A stretch of 23,714 nucleotides of DNA from Saccoglossus kowalevskii (Eukaryota; Hemichordata; Enteropneusta; Harrimaniidae): positions 260,655 to 284,368 of the forward strand of contig NW_003149766.1 in assembly GCF_000003605.2 (NCBI RefSeq), in the 5' to 3' direction. The notes below the pieces were generated by a model. It worked only from the letters and a program-made list of their open reading frames with translations. It did not search any database and was not told where the DNA came from. Below, piece by piece: positions 1-21,997 of this stretch (positions are counted from its first letter, which is position 1; each line of letters opens with the position of its first letter). The position numbers were made by a program, and so were the translations under genes.

Positions 1-483
1 GTTGATAAAAAAAAATCTCCAAACACATAAAAAAAAAAAATATTTGCCTTTCACTGAGCTGACCTCCCCCCTCAAAAATTAAATGGTCCAACCCTTAATT
101 AAATATGCAAAATTATCATTTGTGTTGTCGTCTGCGGAGTTTAACGCGGCCATACTGTTTGCAAATGGTACATTACGCCATTAGAGTGTTTATTGTGCGG
201 TTTTGCGAAACATTCCAAAAATGACATAATTTGTGCGACTTTTCGAAACTTTTATCGTTTTCGATGTAAAATTGTGTAACCGCACGTGACCATGGATTGA
301 CCAATCACATCGCAGAATGTGATTTTGTCCGGTTGCTGTTTAATCCAGATTTTGATGTAGATAAACGACACGTGAAAGCAATCTTAAGAGTTGATAGGTG
401 AGTAGGTAGGTATGTAATATGACATAAGCAACGTCCTGTTCTATAATAACTACGGCAATTCTTTCATATATTTTCAGTCTGTA
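1..483. other. Left flank, no gene seen
   Basis: AT-rich non-coding DNA with poly-A tracts near 7-50 and scattered CpG. No open frame or motif is supported. Confidence 0.6.
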
Positions 484-617
484 TTTAAAGTGCGGTGGTC
501 TTCGCGCAGCGCGTGTTCGAATTTCATGTAAATAAACAATGTATTTTACACGCGTTGTAAACGTCGTTATGAGTCCCATATCGAACAGGACGCGGCGTGA
601 CGACTGCCGCCCTTTAA
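484..617 (+). mobile_element. TTAA-bounded miniature element, family 1, copy 1
   Basis: This ~133-bp element runs from TTAAAGTGCGG to GCCGCCCTTTAA. The ends form a terminal inverted repeat (TTAAAGnGCGG..GTCnTC), and TTAA at each border fits a TTAA target duplication. The interior contains TTCATGTAAATAAACAATG and a TTTACACGCGTT motif shared with copies at 16894-17026 and 19681-19813. It is too short to encode anything, so it is a non-autonomous MITE. TTAA targets suggest the piggyBac group, but the terminal bases are not the canonical CCY, so the superfamily is open. Confidence 0.85.
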
Positions 618-1398
618 GCCAAATGTCCTAGTGTGCCGTAGCCATCAGTTCGAATCACACATGTGTTACTTACTCATACCGAGCATTACGTCTCCCGTGA
701 GTCATATGCAAATGTTTAATATTTAGCATGCATTTGAGCATGCGTAATGCAGTGTGCGTCAACACATTGTCGTCTGTTTACTTTTGAACGGTGTAGCAGT
801 ATGTTTGAAATTACCTACTCTAGTTTACTCCACGACAGCTTATCGGGTTGGGGTCAGTTCAAGTTCATGACGATCAACAGTATAACAACGTTGAACTGTG
901 AATTGGCCCTAATCATAACAGTTTAAGTGAAGTCGTGAAATGTTCACTGTTCGATTAGATGTAGTTCACTCCGAACTCCGTTTAGTATACAAAAAAGTGC
1001 CAAATAAATATTAATAATACTCACTTGAAATTTGTAGTGCACGCGGTGAATTGAAACAAATCGCGTGATTCTAATATACAGTTACCTATCAGGTCAAAGT
1101 AGATATGAATCAGAATTATAAGTTGATTTATTGAAATTGCTGATGGTGCGGTAAACAGTGCACCCTCTAGCGGCGTATAAACACAAACATTCATACTCAA
1201 TCCTGTTGACGTTATTTGTCGTTTTTCTATTCATGACTCAGGCTAGGACTTAAAATGCTTTAAAAAATGAGCCACGAACATTTAAAGTGGGTTAATCATT
1301 TATGGGAAACAATTATCTATTATATTCCATTTAATACATAATGTTATGTGTGAATGAACTGTAGTAGTGATTTATACGTGTTCTTGCATCTCGAAACT
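618..1398. other. Gene-free stretch between two miniature elements
   Basis: No coding frame is seen. A GTTCGAATC box B-like word at 651-659 and GCATGC-rich DNA at 726-745 are present, without a tRNA fold around them. Confidence 0.55.
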
Positions 1399-1528
1399 TT
1401 AAAGCGGATGGGTCGCCACCTGCGCATGCACGGGAATTGAGTCACAATCGACGATAACAACGCACGGTTAAAAGCGCAAAGGCTCATGGGTGGCCGCATG
1501 CGCAGGTGACGACTCTCTCTCTCTTTAA
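1399..1528 (+). mobile_element. TTAA-bounded miniature element, family 2, copy A
   Basis: The element is bounded by TTAA (1399-1402 and 1525-1528). Its arms are inverted: CACCTGCGCATGC on the left and GCATGCGCAGGTGACGACTC on the right. The interior GACGATAACAACGCACG and GCAAAGGCTCATGGGT segments recur in reverse orientation at 18443-18607. Relative to that copy, this one lacks about 36 bp beside its right arm. Confidence 0.83.
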
Positions 1529-1529
1529 A

Positions 1530-1937
1530 TTAGGCCTGTTTAAATAACGCTCGACATGTTGGCGTGTCGAAGTGGAAAGAAAGTTGTTGCGACTGCATTT
1601 GAGTCATTTCAGCTAATATACGACAATTATGTGACAAAGTGTTCACTGAAGACCTCAAAGTGACGGTCACGAAAGCTACAGTGCAGAAATTCTGCTTCTT
1701 TGAGTATAATGAGAGGGGGACTGAATGGTGCATATTTGGAAGTTCCAGGCTTTCTTGGGGTAATATTATGTTCTGCAAAGAGTCCCGGATGTTATGAATC
1801 TTGAAAGGCACGGCAATACCTGCACTATAGGTGCCAGCTTTTACGATCCCGCCGGAAGAAAAAAATTCACTGCTTATAAGTTTAACTTGCATGAAAGGGC
1901 GAGGTTCCTTTTTTTTACAATCTACACTCCTTACCAT
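1530..1937 (-). other. Unassigned 135-codon open frame
   Basis: The frame is open for 135 codons on the minus strand and begins MVRSVDCKKKEPRPF. I do not recognise the translation. A patch near residues 25-50 (FSSGGIVKAGTYSAG...VPFKI) vaguely recalls a beta-sandwich edge. There is no repeated motif, membrane segment or signal peptide. It abuts the TTAA-bounded element at 1399-1528 and lies beyond the 3' end of the TRPC gene. It could be an exon or UTR of another gene, a transposon fragment or chance; chance is the default. Confidence 0.2.
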
Positions 1938-2739
1938 ATCTCAAGTGCATAACTAATTGTTTCTATGAAAAATAAAAAGTCACGAATAACGATGTATTAT
2001 ATTATCGTCTAAGTGAAGTTTAGTTGTAGTGTCGTAGAAACTACAAATTACACAGCACTCCATCCAAGTAGATAAGATTAGTTTATTAAATGATTCTAAA
2101 ATAAACAGTAATTACCATAGTGAACAAACACGCCCATTTCAAAGGTAAACAATAAACAAACTTGCTTCAGAGCAATGAAGAATGAAAACAAAAGTTAATT
2201 TCATACAAGTAAAAAATGCAACATAAACGATCACTCAACAACAAATTTTGTAAAAAAAAAAAGTAGAAAAATACATAACTCTTTTTTTGAATGTTCACTG
2301 GTGGAAAAGCTTTTTGAATCTTTGTCCTAGAACGTCACCAGATTATTCTGTCTCTATTAATGAAGCCGCCTTGGAACTACATACTCATATGGCACATCTC
2401 ATCAATGGACCTTAGATACCAATGGCCGCTAAGTTCTCGTTGCGAACGCGAGATTTGATTTGCTCCTTAACTAGTGTTCCATTCTTAGATTACTTTTTCA
2501 AATACCACGGTTAGTACAATGAGCATTGTGACAGGCGAGAACGAGATATTATACCACAAGCACAAGACCTCATCCGTGCATTTGCTCTTGAAAGACGGTC
2601 GCGACGTTTACTTAGTTTATCGATATCATTTCCGTTTCACACAAAGGTTAGAGCGCGGTCATAGGGTTCGTGTATAACTCCCATCATGCAATTCAATTCA
2701 AAATCGTGGTAGTTTGTTCAACCAATTAAGACCACGTGG
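1938..2739 (-). other. TRPC 3' flank, probable 3' UTR
   Basis: There is no coding signal downstream of the TRPC stop. A canonical AATAAA (minus strand) occurs at 2082-2087, about 650 nt after the stop. I saw no AATAAA closer to the stop, so it is the best candidate poly(A) signal, though unproven. The palindrome ACCACGTGGT at 2731-2740 overlaps the end of the stop codon. A short copy of the dispersed 'AATGGC' repeat lies at 2421-2452. Confidence 0.4.
2421..2452 (+). repeat. Dispersed 'AATGGC' repeat, short copy 3
   Basis: AATGGCCGCTAAGTTCTCGT followed by TGCGAACGCGAG matches about 25 of 32 positions of the 12994-13055 copy (minus strand). A probable fourth, deleted copy lies around 5741-5778 on the minus strand (AAATGGCTGCCGAAG...GGGAGTG). 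Confidence 0.45.
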
Positions 2740-14615
<11,876 letters not shown>

Positions 14616-14663
14616 TTTGTGTGAACTCGGGGAGTGTTCAAAGATTCACGCGTTCGGATGAGC
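14616..14663 (-). other. TRPC 5' UTR segment with upstream splice acceptor
   Basis: Immediately upstream of the exon 1 ATG lies 48 nt of non-coding exon. It is bounded by a pyrimidine-leading ttccag acceptor whose AG is at 14664-14665, and it has an in-frame TGA at 14646-14648. This implies at least one further 5' UTR exon upstream (above 14665) that I cannot locate from sequence alone. Confidence 0.6.
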
Positions 14664-15726
14664 CTGGAATATAAATGTGAATTATGGTATTATAACATCG
14701 CATAATTCGAAATCTGCTACTTGAAGTAAGCACGGACGAGAGGGGTGAAATATACCGACTGGGGTTGATTAACAAAATACAGATTCAACAATTCACCCAA
14801 GCGGCGTACATATGAAGTACATATGGGACGCAGCACAGATATGAACAGATCACCTACCTACGCTAATAATGATAAACGACAATTTCGCTGAATGCTGCCA
14901 CGATAACATGGTAAATTGCTATAACCTTGTTCGCGGTATTAATTGAAATAAACGTACAACATTAGTGGCGTTCACGCTACATAACTCTGCACATATCGGT
15001 AGTCGGGACCGGTGCGTGTAAACGTTCGGCCGAGTCGGCATATTGTCACAAAGCTAAAAGACGTAAATAAATCATTTGTGTGTGTTTTCCTAACATACAA
15101 ATGATGCTAGTATATATTCCTATTACGGTTATTTGTTGTATTTCGGTTATATGTCTGTTCACATACAGCGGATGTCAAAATAGTGTCATCTTTTAATAAT
15201 TATGATCTACCATGACAAGAACGTACATGTCTTCTAGTTTGTTTACAATTAACAGTCTTTGTTTTGTCTTCCAGTAGCTATAATTATTCATGACATTTGG
15301 ACTCTAAAATGATCAATCCTTTAGTTCTACACTGAATGCACGTTGATGTGTTCTCATTATTCGTAACACTCTGACACTAAACAATCCCTTTGTCCTATCC
15401 TGACATGTTGAAGTGGCCCTAGCCTGTTTTTAAAAGAAGTCATGTTTTAAGGGCTCCGAGTGTCAACATCTCCACCATTGAGTCCAAAGAATGTTTTGGC
15501 TTGACTGACAAACGTATTTTATACGATAAGAACCAACTCCAATACTCGGCGCGTTTACTGATTGTCATACCTCTCTACCCAACTTAGCTATATACCCCAA
15601 CAACTACATGTGCACATTCCAAATTTGTGACACTGTGCGGAAAAAAAAAACTTTACGTGCCAAGATTACGTCCCGTCTCTCTGTTAGTGACCTATGTTAA
15701 GGTTCTTGAACGAGTCTTTCAATACT

Positions 15727-15799
15727 GTTCACGCACGTTTTCTTGACACGGGCTAAGGTATTTGACCTCTTAGCCCGTGCTAAGGAGCTGTGCGTCAAC
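15727..15799. repeat. 73-bp inverted-repeat (hairpin) element
   Basis: A perfect core stem CACGGGCTAAG / CTTAGCCCGTG surrounds the loop gtatttgacct. The arms extend imperfectly to GTTCACGCAC on the left and GTGCGTCAAC on the right, giving a stem of about 31 bp. A diverged second copy lies about 900 bp away at 16629-16701, which points to a small palindromic transposable element and not a gene-specific structure. Confidence 0.65.
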
Positions 15800-16628
15800 G
15801 CTACTAACAGATAGTCAGGACCTAAACTCGACTCGTGCGTTAGTCTGAGATCAGATCAGAGGCAAAAACAGAGGCGAGATATGACCCGATTGTTGTCATG
15901 GAGGTGGAAAAGAGAGCTCACTAGACCAACATTGAACCTGTTGATAGCCGAGTAATGAAATGGGATTCCACACATATCTTTGAACGTGGGCAACATTGAC
16001 ACATGCGTGATAGGCACTGATGTTACTTTTGTAATAACTTTCACCGGTTGACCCGACCCATTTCCTAGGTTATTGAGATCAAAACACGCGAATTATTATT
16101 TATCTTGAACATAATACTCACCAGGAATTATGTCGACACTGTGAAAAATTGGTCGAACAGGTTGTCAAATTTAGATAAAGTAATTTCTGACTGGCATAAT
16201 TATTGTGTTCGTAAAATCCAAGAGCTGCAAGAAGGTTGTACAGGTAATTGCTTATCCTATTATAAGTATACCAGTTAATCAATTGAGTCAACATTAACGA
16301 CCTTCAATTCTAATTCGAAATTACCTTATTATAAGTTGATAATGGCCTCCACCTTTCGTTTTCAAATTAGCAAAAATGCCGGGAATTTGTTTTAAATTTC
16401 ACTGCCGTCACGTGACATATTGTTATATATTGTTAATGTGACACTAATACTATGGTAGGCCATCAGTGACAGTGGCCATCAAGAATTTCGAAGTAGTTCA
16501 AAATAATCGCGTGCCATTACTTTAAAATTTGAACTAATAAATGAAAATAAAAGCCATGAACGGCAATAACCAAAACAAAAATTGAAATGACAGTTAAAAT
16601 TATAAAAAGAAATTTAACCTGTGTAAAC

Positions 16629-16701
16629 GTTCACACATGTTTTCTTAGTACGGGATAAAGTTTGTTCACATCTTAGTCCATGCTGCTTCAGTTTGCACAT
16701 A
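16629..16701. repeat. Diverged second copy of the hairpin element
   Basis: It shares GTTCAC, GTTTTCTTA, ACGGG and TCTTAGTCC in the same order and spacing as the element at 15727-15799. Its stem has decayed (tACGGGaTAAag versus CTTAGTCCATG). It is recognisable only through comparison with the first copy. Confidence 0.55.
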
Positions 16702-16821
16702 CACAATCCAATTTACTTTACCATTATTTTTTTTCTACTTTTATTTGCTAGTTGTTTTTTATTTGTTATGTCTGAACATGGCGCTGAAATTGACAATTGT
16801 CATTCGCTGTTTGTCGCCCTC

Positions 16822-16856
16822 GTTCTGACCATGGAAGGTCCTTCCATGTTCTGACC
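16822..16856. repeat. 19-bp palindrome flanked by 9-bp direct repeats
   Basis: CATGGAAGGTCCTTCCATG (16830-16848) is a perfect inverted repeat around one base. GTTCTGACC occurs as an exact direct repeat at 16822-16830 and 16848-16856, overlapping each end by one base. Confidence 0.7.
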
Positions 16857-16893
16857 GAGGCTTAGGTTGACCCGAAAGCACTCGGCTATATAA

Positions 16894-17026
16894 TTAAAGG
16901 GCGGCAGTCGTCGTGCCGCGTCCTGTTCGATATGGGACTCATAGCGACGTATACAACGCGTGTAAAATACAATGTTTATTTACATGAAATTCGAACACGC
17001 GCTGCGCGACGACCACCGCGCTTGAA
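16894..17026 (-). mobile_element. TTAA-bounded miniature element, family 1, copy 2
   Basis: This is an inverted copy of the 484-617 element. It begins TTAAAGGGCGGCAGTCGTC and ends ACCACCGCGCTTGAA. The internal CATTGTTTATTTACATGAAA segment is the reverse complement of the other copies apart from small changes. The right border TTAA is mutated to TGAA. It gives the clearest view of the inverted terminus. Confidence 0.87.
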
Positions 17027-18442
17027 GTTCAAATACGATGCCACCAACCATGGAGCCGTAACCAATTCAAGTTGACACTGGCACGCATTGTTATAATGGT
17101 GCCAATTAGAGGGTCATCTGTTGTGGATATATCGGGATTACATTCAAAACATGAGTCAAGTCATTCAGTATTGTATTGAGCCAACTATTATTACGGGGGA
17201 ACTCTCACAGCGAACGATACACGGAACAAATGCTGACGTGAATTGACAACGACAAACTCAACGCTAACAACACTATAAGTACAGTAGATTTATACGTGCA
17301 TACGTGCATGGTACACGACCTCACAGAGTAAATATTTGTTTTTCTGCAAGTCCTATTTCAAAACACAGGTTTAATAAATGCATTCATGACTAAATAATCG
17401 ATGTGGAATTACTGAAAAAGGAAAGAGTTTTGTTTTGTACCCCGCCTCTAACCCTAACTTTAATCCTTCCCAGTACCCCCAATTCATTTCAAAATGCCCC
17501 TCTAGATAACTATGGGTATACAATATTATTGGAGGTGCTGGAGGGTAGGGGTGGGGATGGGGTGCAAAAGGAACTCTTTCCCGGAAAACTAAAGACGCAA
17601 ATGTAAGATGGGGAAATTACTCGCCAAATCATCCAGCGGGCAAAACAACGTTTACGTGTACTGTACTGTACGGCAATGTGGGAAAAAGAAGAGATGACGC
17701 AACTGCTTAAGAGGGCGTGTCGTCTATGTAACATGCAGCTACAAACTCCAGCAAAACGATAAGGAAATGGAGAATAGAAAAGTTACACACACCTTATTGC
17801 ACTGCGTAGTTTCCTAGACCATACTGTGCTGCCCCGTCCCACACGTGAAGGTGTACTCGACGAGCGAATACCGGTGTCAAGTTAGCACATGTCTTCTCCA
17901 GCTTAGCTTTCACTCGACCGTGACTCTGTTAAAAGAGCCTACTTCACACAGAGTTGATTAGAATATATTACAATAACCATGGACGTCCATGCAATAACAT
18001 GGATTCTTTCGGGGCATTGTTGCTGCGTAGGACCACAGTCCCTCTATAGAGGACTATTATTTGTGAACTCCACACATGCTGGGCAAACTGGTCTCCAATA
18101 AAATGCTTTTGTGTGAACGAAATAAATGTAAACGTTTATTACACAGAATCAAATAATTCAAACAAAAGCAGCGTTCAGCGCTTAATGGTGGGTCATGTGT
18201 TTCACGCATGTCATTTAATTACATTCGACGAACTAAATTTTCATGCGCTCGACTATACAACACCGTGGAGCTATAAAAAAAGGCTCCGTGACAACACAAG
18301 GTTGGCAATGCTTGGTCGAGTGTTATGTTAATATCGGGACCTGATTTATATACCTAGCCACGACACCATCCCTCAACACCGGTGGCCACACACAGACTTC
18401 CTCACGTGAATGTAAACCACGACCCAGTTTCGTTCACGCACT
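17027..18442. other. Gene-free stretch
   Basis: No supported gene. A small palindrome, CCTCTATAGAGG (18041-18052), is the only structure noted. The open frames are short and of low complexity or match nothing known. Confidence 0.5.
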
Positions 18443-18607
18443 TTAAAGCGGGGGAGTCGTCACCTGCGCATGCGTAAGATGGCCATAGCGTGTCATTGTT
18501 TACAAACAAGCGTCTACCCATGAGCCTTTGCGTTTTTAGCGTGTGTTGTTATCGTCACTTGGGAATCAATTTCCGCGCGTGCGCAGGTGACAACTCTCCC
18601 ACTTTAA
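18443..18607 (-). mobile_element. TTAA-bounded miniature element, family 2, copy B
   Basis: This longer, inverted copy of the 1399-1528 element has TTAA at 18443-18446 and 18604-18607. The left arm is GGGGGAGTCGTCACCTGCGC and the right arm GCGCAGGTGACAACTCTCCC. It keeps an extra segment containing TTGTTTACAAACAA that the other copy lacks. Both arms carry TGCGCATGCG/GCGCGTGCGCA, close to the NRF1 consensus. The termini share 'TTAAAG..GGG..GTCGTC' with family 1. Confidence 0.83.
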
Positions 18608-18727
18608 ATCAAATAAAGGTCGGGATCGCTTATACTTGTCTAGTTACACTTGGATCACTAAACAGTCCATTCTTTTTAGTGGTCGGAGAATTACATAACA
18701 GTAGTGAAAGTAACAATAATAAGACAA

Positions 18728-18730
<3 letters not shown>

Positions 18731-18768
<38 letters not shown>
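18731..18768. repeat. (TA)n microsatellite
   Basis: An uninterrupted TA tract of about 19 repeats lies immediately upstream of the LINE 3' relic. It may be the insertion site or an artefact of 5' truncation. It is likely to vary in length between individuals. Confidence 0.95.
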
Positions 18769-18770
<2 letters not shown>

Positions 18771-18774
18771 TAAA

Positions 18775-19130
18775 TCGCATAAATCCAACCTCCCTATGAC
18801 ACGGTTCCGTTTAAGTAACCACGACCTCAATATCGAAACACTAAACCGAAATTACCAATAGAAAAAAAATCTGTAATCTTTGCTCAAAGAATGAAGTAAA
18901 GGACGAATACCATTTTATAACAACTTGCCCTTTGTATAATTACCAAAGGACGAAATTATATGAGAAAGCCGGAAAGCGAATAAATGATTTTACATATTTT
19001 ACAGAAGAGAACAAATTTATAATGATAATGGCAAATAAAATGAACATGCATCGGCTAGAGACTGGAACCATGGACCGACAAATAATAGTATAGTATATTT
19101 ATTGACACCGTGACTACACCGTGACTGACT
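18775..19130 (+). mobile_element. 5'-truncated, frameshifted LINE 3' end
   Basis: The first part reads MTRFRLSNHDLNIETLNRNY (stop at 18859-18861). The next frame reads CNLCSKNEVKDEYHFITTCP from 18872 and is open to TAG 19091-19093. Together these match the C-terminal end of LINE endonuclease/reverse-transcriptase polyproteins, including a zinc-knuckle-like C-x2-C-x9-H-x4-C. The two frames are separated at an A8 run near 18862-18869. Nothing of the reverse transcriptase itself is present, so the copy is 5' truncated and dead. An 11-bp tandem ACACCGTGACT x2 (19105-19126) and A-rich DNA follow. Confidence 0.7.
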
Positions 19131-21154
19131 TAGGAAAGTACAGCAGTAAGGTCACTAAAACTACAGAACAGAGAAAAAATAAAATAAAAGTGCAACTAAA
19201 TCAAAAAAAGCACAACAATAACAAACTAACTAAAACAATAACTAGGAATTATAATAAAAAAATGACATCACGATTCAAAATATAAAAAAAATTCTAATGC
19301 AATTGTGTGGTGACTAATAACTACAAAATAGTTATAATGAAGTTAACATGAATCAAAATACACACACACGTAAAATATAAATCACATAAAATATTAGGAA
19401 AACAAATTCTATTTTGAGAAATTCATGAGTTGACCTCAATGATTGAAGAGATGTTGATGTTGGTGTTGTTCTTCTCAGGCTTCTTTGAATGAATTGTGCA
19501 GTGTGAATTGTGATTCATTCATTAGTGAGACAAATTTATTATGTAAGACATTCATTGATGAGATATTCTCGCTTCTTTTTTGTTATCGATGCATGATGGA
19601 AATTTCGACTGCGTTAATTGTGTGACAATTGCATTTACAAGTTTTATGGGTGCCCAATAATACTTTGAACGTAATTATTATTAAAGCGCAGTGGTCGTGG
19701 CGCAGCGCGTGTTTGAATTTCATGTAAATAAACAATGTATTTTACACGCGTTTTATACGTCGCTATGAGTTCCATATCAAACAGGACGCGGCACGACGAC
19801 TACCGTCCTTTAAGCTTTCATTGCATAATAAGTTTGTCTTCATCATGATTGCGTACTTTGTCGTCTTTTGTGAGGATTTTATGTTATCATTTGTGCGTTC
19901 TGTTCACAGTCCGTCGGTGTTCTGTTTAACTGTTACTCTTGTTTTTTTTTACGCAATGGAGTGGAAATGTTTTACACATTTTAATAGTATAGTACCGGAT
20001 AACAAACTCACACTCTTGGTCATGGTTAAAAACGGTACGTACGTTATTACATTAGTGTATCGCTAATTGAGCACGTCACGAAAAATCCTTTTTTTCAATT
20101 TATCTGTGATTCTTCTTATTACCGTGTCAACCGTGACGGTTGGCAACTACGCCACCAAGCGATGAGGTTCTATGATTACTTTGGTTTAAAAGTATAGATG
20201 CACGTTCGTGGGCACTTGAAGTGACATTTTTTTGCGTTTTATAACACAGTCGGTCTTAGCTAGAGACTGTTAAAATATCCTAGATTTGTGAGTAGTGGAA
20301 CATACTCAAAAAGCGATTTTAAAATATAGAAAACAGGCACAAACATTCTCTCTTTTGAATGCTTAGCAAGATTTAGCAAGGCTGTACATAAATAATCAAA
20401 AAGAAACGTGGTAAAAAAAGTGATGACGAAATCTCCATGTTATGTAACTTTTCTCAAAACGATAACAGGTTTAAATTTGCGACTGTTAAGCCATTTTTAA
20501 TTATAAATATTAGCAAAATTCTTTCTGGGTTAATGGTTCTATGCAAATTAGCCATTATCTCCACTTGTGTTGTTCAGTTTGCATGACGTTCAAATCTTCA
20601 AATGTTCTTTTTATTATTAGAGGACGCTTACGCGCGTGATCTTTCCATATATGGAATTCGCATTACCTAATATGGTAGTATACAAACACCCAGTGCAATA
20701 CCGCAAAATTACGGCACGCTGTAACTTATGGCGTTACGGTGACAGATGTATAATAATGCTCATAAGCTCGTAATTTATATTATATTTGCTTGCTACAACA
20801 ACCAATTTGAAAATGGCTCATAAAGCCGTTTCAAGAATCGAATATTGTAGGACAGAATTTTAAATTAAAAGTCATTCTCCTTGTAGTTCAATGACATTGG
20901 AATATTTATCCGTTGCCATGGCGATAAATTAAAATTGCCAAAAAAACGATGGATTGTTTAAAGGATTGTGGTTCAAAATAATCGAAATATAATTTCCAAC
21001 TTACACTGAAGCTTTTGATTCGACTCTTAAAATTGGGTCTGACTTGATTACAACATTTCCATCTTACCACCTACCACTTTTGATGCTCAAATCAAACCTG
21101 AATATATTCCCGGGGATACATTTTTGTAGTCGCCTTTTCGCCTAGTTAGTCTAG
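19131..21154. other. Gene-free stretch downstream of the sulfotransferase-like gene
   Basis: A-rich DNA at 19160-19420 probably continues the LINE tail. The family 1 element occupies 19681-19813. The rest is AT-rich with no coding motif; the 81-codon plus-strand frame at 19821-20066 looks like chance. Confidence 0.5.
19681..19813 (+). mobile_element. TTAA-bounded miniature element, family 1, copy 3
   Basis: This copy has the same orientation as 484-617, starting TTAAAGCGCAGTGGTCGTGG and ending CTACCGTCCTTTAA. TTAA is intact on both sides. It differs from copy 1 mostly by single substitutions, many at CpG, and has the same length, so the copies are full-length insertions and not segmental duplication debris. 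Confidence 0.87.
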
Positions 21155-21160
21155 TTTATT
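21155..21160 (-). terminator. AATAAA poly(A) signal of the sulfotransferase-like gene
   Basis: The minus strand reads AATAAA 21 nt after the TAA stop at 21182-21184. This predicts a very short 3' UTR. Cleavage would fall about 10-30 nt further on, near 21130. Confidence 0.5.
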
Positions 21161-21181
21161 TATACGTATTACAAATAGATG

Positions 21182-21997
21182 TTACAACTTATATTTAGCC
21201 ATTTCCTCGTATACAACTTTTGATTTCTCAATGAACTGTATCAGTTTTTCCGGAAGATCCTGAATGTTATCTTGCTCGACTTTGTGCTTGTTAACGACAA
21301 AAGAGGAACTGTCGATCGCTCTCTGCAAATAATGTGACCATTCAGGGCCTTGGTAACACTCTGGCCAATGACTGATATTACCGGGCTTCCAGTTTAGCAT
21401 AGATTCAGCAAATGGAAGGCCCGATTCTTTACAGTATTTCTTCATCATGTCTCGCGGAGATTCAATCAAATCATCGGAGTCGAGGACGATCGCTTGTTGA
21501 CCGAGGTCTTCTTTTACATACTGGTATAACTCGTACAACGGCTTAGGGTCACCGCCCAATGTCATGGTTGATTTTATAACATCATCATGTAACACTAAAC
21601 CGGTTTCTTTGTCTATTTTGATACACTTGTAATAAGAAGGTATCACAGCCTGCGGATTTCTGATTAGAAACGTGTGGACAAATCCACGTGGAATAAAGCG
21701 GTAATTGGTTTTACCACGCAGTGCGTAAGCGTAATCTTTCACGAAGATCGCTTCGTACCCTGAATAATCCGCTTCAAGTAAAGGTTTGACGTCTTCCTTG
21801 CTGTGTCCCTTCACGCTGGGCATCGATGTTTCATGCTCTTTTTCTTCGCCCATCCACAGCCCCGTAAGATATGGCTCGTGGAACACTTTGATTGTTGGCA
21901 CTGAAGAAACTGACAGTTCGAAGACCGTTGATCGTGTCCGAGCATAAGTCCACAGAATTATTCTCTTTGCAGGAATGGGAGAAGTATCTGTTGCCAT
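21182..21997 (-). CDS. Sulfotransferase-like P-loop protein (271 aa)
   Basis: This uninterrupted coding region resembles the animal family of small sulfotransferase-fold proteins often mislabelled 'branched-chain aminotransferase-like'. Visible motifs are an N-terminal phosphosulfate-binding loop, RIILWTYARTRSTVFE (residues 12-27, with the R-T-R-S-T core), and the 3'-phosphate-binding segment FLIRNPQAVIPSYYK (110-124, with Arg113 and Ser121 as the expected ligands). The family would transfer sulfate from PAPS, but acceptor substrate and activity are unknown. I place the start at the ATG at 21995-21997 (MATDTSPIPAK). The open frame runs 22 codons further upstream, but only across a clear splice acceptor. 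There is no signal peptide, so a cytosolic protein is likely. No frameshift or missing motif is seen. Confidence 0.85.
   Translation of the reverse strand: MATDTSPIPAKRIILWTYARTRSTVFELSVSSVPTIKVFHEPYLTGLWMGEEKEHETSMPSVKGHSKEDVKPLLEADYSGYEAIFVKDYAYALRGKTNYRFIPRGFVHTFLIRNPQAVIPSYYKCIKIDKETGLVLHDDVIKSTMTLGGDPKPLYELYQYVKEDLGQQAIVLDSDDLIESPRDMMKKYCKESGLPFAESMLNWKPGNISHWPECYQGPEWSHYLQRAIDSSSFVVNKHKVEQDNIQDLPEKLIQFIEKSKVVYEEMAKYKL

Larger units (their letters stand above)
14664..16893. other. Upstream region of the TRPC gene
   Basis: No protein-coding signal is seen. It probably contains the TRPC promoter and at least one 5' UTR exon on the minus strand, which I cannot place. The two hairpin elements and the GTTCTGACC-flanked palindrome lie here. 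Confidence 0.5.

Noticed and set aside
645-665. GTTCGAATC box B-like word suggesting a tRNA or SINE
   Set aside because: No box A or cloverleaf can be formed around it.
18630-18830. Minus-strand frame containing an (IY)n repeat
   Set aside because: It is translation of the TA microsatellite.
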